Shown: positions 6,784-11,403 of the stretch, piece after piece
How the letters are laid out: every line of letters starts with the position of its first letter
How positions within the stretch are numbered: position 1 is the first letter of the stretch
Assembly: GCA_021785805.1 (NCBI GenBank)
Contig: JAJYEJ010000017.1
Coordinates: forward strand, 1 to 16,378
Length of the DNA stretch: 16,378 nt
DNA from: Microcaldota archaeon
GTDB lineage: Archaea; Micrarchaeota; Micrarchaeia; Micrarchaeales; Micrarchaeaceae
Reading direction: 5' to 3'
Program-made: the position numbers and the translations under genes
Notes under the pieces: model-generated
The model's input: the letters and a program-made list of their open reading frames with translations, nothing else
What the model was told of the DNA's origin: nothing
The model's database searches: none

Positions 6784-7377
6784 ATGATAAAGGTGATAAT
6801 GTTTGACCTTCTTGGAGTATTAGTCTCATATGACAGGGTAGCGCACTTTGGCCATATGTCAAAAGAGCTCGGTGTCGGAGAGTCACGGCTGGCTGAAGTG
6901 CTTGTCCCGTTATGGGAGCTGGTGGACTGCGGTACGTTGACATCGCAAGAGATGAAGAGGATCGCCACGGCAAAGCTTGTGGTGAGCAGGTACAAGCTCG
7001 ATAAGGTAGTCAATTTCAGGATGTTTAGGGTGAACAGGGAGCTGGAAGCCCTTATGAAAAGGCTAAGGAAGAGATATGACATCGTGCTCCTGACCAACAT
7101 AAGCCGTGGTGCTTATCTGCTTGCCGCAAGGAACGGCTTGGACAGGGGAGCATACAGGAAGGCGTTTGTTTCCGGTTATATGAAGTGCAGAAAACCACAG
7201 CCGGAAGCCTACAGGTATGCGCTCGATAGGATGAGAATAAGTCCGGACGAAGCTGTTTTCGTTGATGATAATGCCAATAATGTGAATGGGGCGAAGGCGC
7301 TCGGGATAAATGCGATACGATTCACCGGCAACGCACAACTTAGCAAGGACCTATCAAGGTGCGGCGTGATCCTGTAG
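6784..7377 (+). CDS. HAD-superfamily hydrolase
   Basis: This 197-aa protein is a subfamily I haloacid-dehalogenase-like hydrolase, most of which are small-molecule phosphatases. Motif I is MFDLLGVLV with nucleophile Asp8, motif II is VLLTN with Thr104, motif III is KCRKPQPEAY with a Lys at 134 or 137, and motif IV is VFVDDNANN with Asp161 and Asp162. The helical cap lies between motifs I and II. In motif I the usual second Asp (DxD) is Leu; related YihX-type phosphatases also lack it, so activity remains possible. The frame is open to a GTG at 6766 that touches the epimerase stop, but ATG 6784 places motif I at the expected distance and has GTGGG just upstream. Its position after nnrE suggests the same transcript; the substrate is unknown. 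Confidence 0.88.
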   Translation: MIKVIMFDLLGVLVSYDRVAHFGHMSKELGVGESRLAEVLVPLWELVDCGTLTSQEMKRIATAKLVVSRYKLDKVVNFRMFRVNRELEALMKRLRKRYDIVLLTNISRGAYLLAARNGLDRGAYRKAFVSGYMKCRKPQPEAYRYALDRMRISPDEAVFVDDNANNVNGAKALGINAIRFTGNAQLSKDLSRCGVIL

Positions 7378-7421
7378 CTATCCGTGTTTATTGGAACTGC
7401 GGCACGCCGGGTCGGAGTTTA

Positions 7422-8312
7422 TCACTTTTCCTTTACGGGTATAGTGAACTCATCCTTCTTTTTCTCCGCCTTTAGTCCGAACTCCGCTATCTTCGTGGCA
7501 TTATCCGCTATGCCCTTCAGGGATTGCACCTGCAGCTTGTCCGCCTTCAGCCTGTTTATCCGCTTTATCACTGCACCCCTCTGGTCCTCTATGGATTCTA
7601 TGGCCTTCTCGTCGCCCGCCAGACCCTTGAAAGAGTCGGAGAACAGCTTCCTCAGGCCGTCGAGCACGCCCCCGGCTCCCTGCAGCCTGCTTGGCGCAAG
7701 GGACTCCAGGCTGTCTGACGTGTTTTCCAGAAGCTCGAGAACGGTGAAGTATTTTATCGAATCGTTTGGCTGTGTTATATGGATATACCTTACCCCAAGC
7801 ATGTAGAAACGGTTGACAAGCTTTTCGAGCTTGCCTATCGTCTTGGCATTGCCCGTGGATATCTCCATTATCTCCTGGTCCACCAGGGAACGTATCCTCC
7901 CTATTATCCTGTCCAGATCTATCTCTTTCATGTTTGTGAAGTCCTCTATCACGAGCTCGGTGTTAGTCTGCCCGGTTATCTCAAAGCCTGGGCATTCCCT
8001 GCTCACCTTCGCCTCTATGGCGTCGGAAAGCGCATGCGGTATGCCCTGCTGCGATAGTATCCTTATCCTGCTTGCCCCATACATGTAATGTATGCCTACC
8101 CATCTCGCCAGAAGGTCGGGGTTCATCCTCGGGTTCACTATCTTCTCAACCTCCCTCTTCGCCATCTGCGAGGAGGATATGACCAGATTGCCGTTCTCGT
8201 CCTCGCTCGCGTAGATCTCGCTGGATGGCTTAAGCCCTCTTTTCTCTGCCCACTTCTTTGGGACTATCATGGCGAGGCTGCTCTCCCCGAACTTGAAGAT
8301 ATGTTTTTCCAT
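7422..8312 (-). CDS. AbrB-domain PhoU-like regulator
   Basis: The 296-aa protein begins with a SpoVT-AbrB-like DNA-binding domain (residues 2-47: a FGESSLAMIVPKKWAEKRGL core) and continues as a PhoU-type all-helical protein with a long N-terminal helix pair, an alpha/beta-like stretch near 70-125 (GIHYMYGASRIRIL, GFEITGQTNTELVI) and two helical-bundle segments to the end. Archaeal proteins of this layout are annotated as phosphate-uptake regulators, but no phosphate transporter lies here. The frame extends to 8378, giving an Ile/Tyr-rich tail that is translated promoter; ATG 8312 is chosen because the AbrB domain starts there and the TATA box at 8333-8343 predicts a leaderless message. It is divergent from the NAMPT gene and is a good candidate regulator of it. 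It converges with the HAD gene. Confidence 0.85.
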   Translation of the reverse strand: MEKHIFKFGESSLAMIVPKKWAEKRGLKPSSEIYASEDENGNLVISSSQMAKREVEKIVNPRMNPDLLARWVGIHYMYGASRIRILSQQGIPHALSDAIEAKVSRECPGFEITGQTNTELVIEDFTNMKEIDLDRIIGRIRSLVDQEIMEISTGNAKTIGKLEKLVNRFYMLGVRYIHITQPNDSIKYFTVLELLENTSDSLESLAPSRLQGAGGVLDGLRKLFSDSFKGLAGDEKAIESIEDQRGAVIKRINRLKADKLQVQSLKGIADNATKIAEFGLKAEKKKDEFTIPVKEK

Positions 8313-8332
8313 TATATATATTGTATATGTAA

Positions 8333-8343
8333 GATATATATAC
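8333..8343 (-). promoter_or_regulatory. TATA box for the AbrB-PhoU gene
   Basis: Minus-strand GTATATATATC is centred 26 bases before ATG 8312, so the transcript should begin on or beside the start codon. Further TATA-like runs at 8312-8330 make exact assignment uncertain. A short inverted repeat, TATGC (8346-8350) and GCATA (8356-8360), lies between this box and the divergent NAMPT box. Confidence 0.55.
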
Positions 8344-8358
8344 ATTATGCCGAAAGCA

Positions 8359-8367
8359 TATATATAA
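8359..8367 (+). promoter_or_regulatory. TATA box for the NAMPT gene
   Basis: TATATATAA is centred about 47 bases before ATG 8410, predicting a start near 8389 and a leader of about 21 nt that contains GGTGA at 8401-8405. The two divergent boxes are only about 25 bases apart, centre to centre. Confidence 0.65.
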
Positions 8368-8374
8368 GGCAAAG

Positions 8375-8402
8375 CCACGTCCTACTGTGCAGTTTGACGT
8401 GG
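8375..8402 (+). promoter_or_regulatory. Nested dyad over the NAMPT transcription start (candidate operator)
   Basis: Perfect 7-bp arms CCACGTC (8375-8381) and GACGTGG (8396-8402) enclose a second perfect dyad, ACTG (8384-8387) and CAGT (8390-8393), with symmetrical 2-base spacers. The centre (about 8388.5) coincides with the predicted transcription start, and the 3' arm touches the GGTGA Shine-Dalgarno. The placement suits a repressor operator. If transcription starts further upstream, the same sequence would fold as an RNA hairpin masking part of the ribosome site. Confidence 0.6.
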
Positions 8403-8405
8403 TGA
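8401..8405 (+). promoter_or_regulatory. Shine-Dalgarno of the NAMPT gene
   Basis: GGTGA lies four bases before ATG 8410. Its first two bases belong to the 3' arm of the dyad at 8375-8402. Confidence 0.7.
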
Positions 8406-8409
8406 AACG

Positions 8410-9897
8410 ATGCAAGAAACGATAGGAGTTGGAACAGGAACAAAGGAATCCGGGACAGGGGTTGGCACAGGAAGCGGTTATGCGACAAGGCACAGGCTCG
8501 GAGAGAATCTCATTACGTTGACTGACAGCTACAAGCTGACCCATTGGAGGCAGTACCCTCCAGGCACCAGTAAGGTGTATTCATATTTTGAATCCCGTGG
8601 CGGGAAATTCGGTGAGACCTTATTCTTCGGGCTTCAGTATTACCTCCAGAGATACCTAGAAGGGAGCGTGATTACGGAGGAGGGGATAGATGAGGCTGAG
8701 GGGATCGCCGCGCTCCATCTGGGAGACAAAGCGCTGTTCAACAGGAAGGGCTGGGAGCACATACTGCATGAGCATGACGGGAAGCTCCCGGTAAGCATAA
8801 AGGCAGTGCCGGAGGGCACTGTAGTGCCTACGCACAACGTCCTGGTCACCATAGAGAACACGTGCCCTGACTGCTACTGGCTGACCAACTATCTTGAGAC
8901 GCTTCTGGTGCAGACGTGGTATCCGACTACCGTTGCCACTCTTTCTATGAAGATGAAGGAGCTCATCGGAGACTACCTCAAACACACGGGCACCCCCGAT
9001 GCCATTGACTTCAAGCTCCATGACTTTGGATTTAGGGGCGTCTCTTCTGTGGAGTCTGCAGGCGTGGGAGGAGGTGCGCACCTGGTGAACTTCAGAGGAA
9101 CAGACACGATAGCCGCGCTGGTGATGCTGAGGGACCACTACGGCGCGCAGATGGCGGGGTTCTCGATACCGGCAGCGGAACATTCGACAATAACCTCATG
9201 GGGGAAAGCGCACGAAGCGGATGCGATGCGAAATATGCTGGAGCAGTTCGGCAGGGGAACGGTAGCCGTGGTATCGGATTCATACAACATATTCGAGGCA
9301 TGCAGCAGGATATGGGGGAAGAAGCTCAGGGACAAGGTCCTGAATATGGACGGGATGCTTGTGATAAGACCTGATTCCGGGCATCCTCCGGAGGTAGTGG
9401 TCAAGGTACTGGACATCCTTGGCGAGAGGTTCGGCTATAGGGTCAACGGAAAGGGATACAAGGTGCTCAACGACAAGGTCAGGGTGATACAGGGGGATGG
9501 CATAGACCTTGAGATGACTGAAAAGATACTGAAGGCGATGGCTGAGAATAAGTGGTCTGCTGACAACATCGCGTTCGGTATGGGAGGAGCACTGCTCCAG
9601 AAGCTAGACAGGGATACTCAGAAGTTCGCATTCAAGTGCTCGAGCGCGGTGGTTGATGGCAGGATGAGGAACGTCTTCAAGAAACCGGTGACCGACCCTG
9701 GAAAGAATTCTAAAGCTGGAAGGCTGAAGCTGATACTCAGGGATGGTGACTACGCCACGGTGCAGGAGAAGGCGAACGGAGAGGACCAGTTGGTGGAGGT
9801 CTTCAGGGATGGCAAGGTGATGAGGACGTACACCCTGGAGGAGATAAGAGGAAGGGCGAATGGGTGGTTCTCCAGGCATCTTCTACGGAGCGATTAG
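8410..9897 (+). CDS. nadV: Nicotinamide phosphoribosyltransferase (NAMPT)
   Basis: The enzyme joins nicotinamide and PRPP to give NMN, bypassing nicotinamidase in NAD salvage. From residue 30 to the end the 495-aa protein follows the NAMPT family closely: TDSYKLTHWRQYPP (Tyr41, equivalent to human Tyr18), HDFGFRGVSS (Phe207), GTDT (Asp232, equivalent to human Asp219), AAEHST with catalytic His258, VIRPDSG (Arg320 and Asp322), IQGDG, and FKCSSAVVDG. CPDCYWLTNYLETLLVQTWYPTTVAT is typical of NAMPT rather than nicotinate phosphoribosyltransferase. Residues 6-23 are an extra Gly/Thr/Val tail containing an imperfect repeat. GGTGA four bases before ATG 8410 fixes the start. The gene is divergent from the AbrB-PhoU regulator, with a dyad over its promoter. 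NAMPT is uncommon in archaea, so horizontal origin is plausible. Confidence 0.95.
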   Translation: MQETIGVGTGTKESGTGVGTGSGYATRHRLGENLITLTDSYKLTHWRQYPPGTSKVYSYFESRGGKFGETLFFGLQYYLQRYLEGSVITEEGIDEAEGIAALHLGDKALFNRKGWEHILHEHDGKLPVSIKAVPEGTVVPTHNVLVTIENTCPDCYWLTNYLETLLVQTWYPTTVATLSMKMKELIGDYLKHTGTPDAIDFKLHDFGFRGVSSVESAGVGGGAHLVNFRGTDTIAALVMLRDHYGAQMAGFSIPAAEHSTITSWGKAHEADAMRNMLEQFGRGTVAVVSDSYNIFEACSRIWGKKLRDKVLNMDGMLVIRPDSGHPPEVVVKVLDILGERFGYRVNGKGYKVLNDKVRVIQGDGIDLEMTEKILKAMAENKWSADNIAFGMGGALLQKLDRDTQKFAFKCSSAVVDGRMRNVFKKPVTDPGKNSKAGRLKLILRDGDYATVQEKANGEDQLVEVFRDGKVMRTYTLEEIRGRANGWFSRHLLRSD

Positions 9898-9910
9898 GTG
9901 AGTTTATGGA

Positions 9911-10146
9911 GAAAACAGACGAAAAACGCGGATGCCGGGGATAGCCGGGCATCTTAGGGCAGGCGGGGCAAATTCCGTAATCCTGACCCGGGAACATATA
10001 TTCTCATGGCTTGACGATAGGGTAGCAGGCAAAAATGGCGAGTGTTCCGCCACCTTGAACCGATCCCTGCATTAGTCCGCTCCAGGCCCGATTAGCGCGT
10101 AGCCCTTACTTCCATAATGGAGCCGGCATCACTGTCCTCGGTCCGA
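9911..10146 (-). ncRNA. Candidate structured RNA in a gene-free gap (unassigned)
   Basis: No convincing ORF exists on either strand between the NAMPT stop (9897) and the KsgA start (10210). The stretch holds strong inverted repeats: GATGCC (9931-9936) with GGCATC (9948-9953), extended by an inner 2-bp stem; TGGCG (10036-10040) with CGCCA (10048-10052), enclosed by GCAGG (10025-10029) and CCTGC (10066-10070). On the minus strand a TATA-like TTATATACC (around 10165-10173) precedes it, and two T-rich runs (9911-9916 and 9922-9926) resemble an archaeal terminator, so a minus-strand RNA of about 230 nt is conceivable. I could not match it to RNase P, SRP, 5S or box C/D or H/ACA RNA. Strand and ends are guesses. 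Confidence 0.25.
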
Positions 10147-10163
10147 ATGATATGTGACAATAT

Positions 10164-10173
10164 AGGTATATAA
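10164..10173 (+). promoter_or_regulatory. TATA box for the KsgA gene
   Basis: GGTATATAAC is centred about 41 bases before ATG 10210, predicting a start near 10195 and a leader of about 15 nt. A short dyad, CACAC (10184-10188) and GTGTG (10199-10203), surrounds that site but is too short to call an operator. Confidence 0.55.
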
Positions 10174-10209
10174 CTTTTGTATTCACACTACTTACGACGT
10201 GTGTTTGGC

Positions 10210-11019
10210 ATGAGACCGGATAAAAATAAGGATCAGCACATAATGGTTGATGATAGGATTATCGCCAGAATCGTCAGTGCAGCGGATGTTATGGGCGAAG
10301 ATGCCGTATTGGAGATAGGAGGAGGACCCGGAAACTTAACAAAGCTGCTCGCGAAAAGCGCCGGACAGGTGTACACTATAGAGAAAGACCAGAAATACTG
10401 CGAGCTGCTCAAAGAAAAGTTTGCAGGAGCCGTAAATGTCAAGATAATACCCGGAGATGCGCTAAATGTGAGTTTGCCGTATTTCGATAAGATTGTTTCA
10501 AACCCGCCGTATCGGATCCTGCAGGAGTTTTTTTACAGGCTTGTAAAGGAAAAAAGGCAAAACTTCAGGTGTTGTGTAATTACCGTCCCGCATGGCTTCA
10601 CAAAGCTCATCACCAGTAAACCTACAAACAGCGAATTTGGCGTATTGTCCGCACTCTTCTATACATTCTATAGCATAGAAATCCTAAGCGCTGTCCCGAA
10701 AGGTGCGTTCGACCCCGAGCCTCGTGTGCTTTCCAATCTCATAAGGATTATGCCGGAAAGAGGAGAAAAAGAGCCTTTGCGGCTTATCCTAGAGTACGCA
10801 TTCACGCATGAGAAGCAGAAGATGAAAAATGTGATAATGAAGTTGCTCTGGGATCATGGTGAAGTGTTCCTAAAAAGAAAGATAACGAAAAAAGAGGCAA
10901 GAGAAATAGTCGGAAGCTTTGACGGAAATCTGAAGAACGCGCTAGATAAGGGGGTATTCCAGCTATCCGCCAATGAAATGAGCATGCTTTCTAAGCAGCT
11001 GCTAAAAATGCAATCCTAA
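10210..11019 (+). CDS. ksgA: rRNA adenine dimethyltransferase, KsgA/Dim1 family
   Basis: Family members dimethylate two adjacent adenines in helix 45 of 16S rRNA, using SAM, late in small-subunit assembly. The 269-aa product has the QH segment (KDQHIMVDDRI, usually LGQHFLID), the SAM motif VLEIGGGPGNLT, the acidic motif YTIEKD, GDAL, catalytic motif SNPPYRI, and the C-terminal helical domain ending NALDKGVFQLSANEM. Two points are unusual: the catalytic motif is NPPY rather than the family's NLPY/NIPY, and the gene is visibly richer in A and T (many AAA and GAT codons) than its neighbours, so it is a diverged or acquired copy; an Erm-like 23S target cannot be excluded. The frame is open to TTG 10177, but the TATA position and the match of MRPDKNKDQH to known archaeal N-termini favour ATG 10210. 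Confidence 0.88.
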   Translation: MRPDKNKDQHIMVDDRIIARIVSAADVMGEDAVLEIGGGPGNLTKLLAKSAGQVYTIEKDQKYCELLKEKFAGAVNVKIIPGDALNVSLPYFDKIVSNPPYRILQEFFYRLVKEKRQNFRCCVITVPHGFTKLITSKPTNSEFGVLSALFYTFYSIEILSAVPKGAFDPEPRVLSNLIRIMPERGEKEPLRLILEYAFTHEKQKMKNVIMKLLWDHGEVFLKRKITKKEAREIVGSFDGNLKNALDKGVFQLSANEMSMLSKQLLKMQS

Positions 11020-11025
11020 AAATCG

Positions 11026-11046
11026 CTTCTTTTTGGTTTCATTTTC
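11026..11046 (+). terminator. T-rich terminator after ksgA
   Basis: Pyrimidine-rich runs (CTTCTTTTT, then TTTCATTTTCC) begin 7 bases after the ksgA stop. This matches the oligo-T terminators of archaea; no hairpin is needed. Confidence 0.5.
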
Positions 11047-11065
11047 CTGACGACATAGTCCCAAT

Positions 11066-11101
11066 CTATCGGATAGCTTGCCGCATATCGGGGGCTATGC
11101 C
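11066..11101. repeat. Strong hairpin between ksgA and the tRNA
   Basis: GGATAGC (11071-11077) pairs with GCTATgCC (11094-11101, one bulged base), and inside it CCG (11081-11083) pairs with CGG (11089-11091) around a 5-base loop. A competing small dyad, CTATC and GATAG (11066-11076), overlaps the 5' arm. The strand and role are unknown. It lies in the 203-base stretch (11020-11222) between ksgA and the tRNA. Confidence 0.4.
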
Positions 11102-11220
11102 GTTCCCGTCTTGTTGAACCCCATATGCCTCGCTATTCTGCGGTTCGCTTTCATCCCGCCCGCAAGGAGTGTGGTTTTCCCGCCCCATCGATAGACCCCA
11201 GGGGGTGTACCTCTAAACAT
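11095..11220 (-). CDS. Doubtful 41-codon ORF downstream of tRNA-Thr
   Basis: Three bases beyond the tRNA 3' end on the minus strand, an ATG opens a 41-codon frame. The product is basic, Gly-rich and of no family I recognise (MFRGTPPGVYRWGGKTT at the start, KANRRIARHMGFNKTGTA at the end). Downstream, another frame reads YPIDWDYVVRKMKPKRSDF before a stop near the ksgA end; the two could be halves of a broken small gene, or chance. There is no clear Shine-Dalgarno and the region is hairpin-rich, so this may be non-coding. Confidence 0.15.
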   Translation of the reverse strand: MFRGTPPGVYRWGGKTTLLAGGMKANRRIARHMGFNKTGTA

Positions 11221-11222
11221 TC

Positions 11223-11295
11223 AGCCCGGAGAGGGATTTGAACCCTCGGCTTCGAGTTTACGAAACTCGCACTCTACCAACTGAGTTACCCGGGC
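11223..11295 (-). tRNA. trnT: tRNA-Thr (anticodon CGU)
   Basis: The minus strand folds into a standard 73-nt cloverleaf: a 7-bp acceptor stem (GCCCGGG with TCCGGGC, one G-U), a D arm ACTC/GAGT with loop AGTTGGTA, an anticodon arm CGAGT/ACTCG with loop TTCGTAA, a 5-base variable loop, and a T arm GAGGG/CCCTC with loop TTCAAAT. The anticodon CGU reads ACG (Thr), and the discriminator U is normal for archaeal tRNA-Thr. CCA is not encoded and no intron is present. Confidence 0.97.
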
Positions 11296-11333
11296 ATAAG
11301 TCAAGAATACTGGGAATTACTTCTTGGTGCACG

Positions 11334-11341
11334 TATTTAAA
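11334..11341 (-). promoter_or_regulatory. TATA box for tRNA-Thr
   Basis: Minus-strand TTTAAATA is centred about 42 bases before the mature tRNA 5' end, predicting a short trailer-free leader of about 16 nt to be removed by RNase P. Confidence 0.5.
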
Positions 11342-11349
11342 GGTTATTG

Positions 11350-11359
11350 GGCATATATA
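11350..11359 (+). promoter_or_regulatory. TATA box for the beta-helix surface protein
   Basis: GGCATATATA is centred about 49 bases before ATG 11404, predicting a start near 11380. AGAGGT at 11391-11396, seven bases before that ATG, is a good Shine-Dalgarno. It is back-to-back with the tRNA promoter. Confidence 0.55.
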
Positions 11360-11403
11360 CAAGCGTCCAGAAGATTACAGACGATGAGCTAGAGGTAAAG
11401 CTA

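Noticed and set aside
8313..8378. Upstream extension of the AbrB-PhoU protein (Ile/Tyr-rich N-terminus)
   Set aside because: It would be translated TATA-rich promoter DNA; the AbrB domain starts at ATG 8312 and the TATA box predicts transcription from there.
9961..9992. Resemblance to the SRP RNA helix 8 motif on the minus strand (GGTCAGG then CGGAA)
   Set aside because: The spacing is two bases too long and the conserved AGCAGC on the 3' side is missing; without a covariance search I do not call SRP RNA.
10046..10075. GGTTCAAG on the minus strand as a tRNA T-loop
   Set aside because: The flanking bases cannot form a T stem and no acceptor stem is present.
10177..10209. TTG start for the KsgA gene
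   Set aside because: It lies only a few bases after the TATA box, upstream of the predicted start site; ATG 10210 matches known archaeal N-termini. The upstream residues do look slightly family-like, so some doubt remains.
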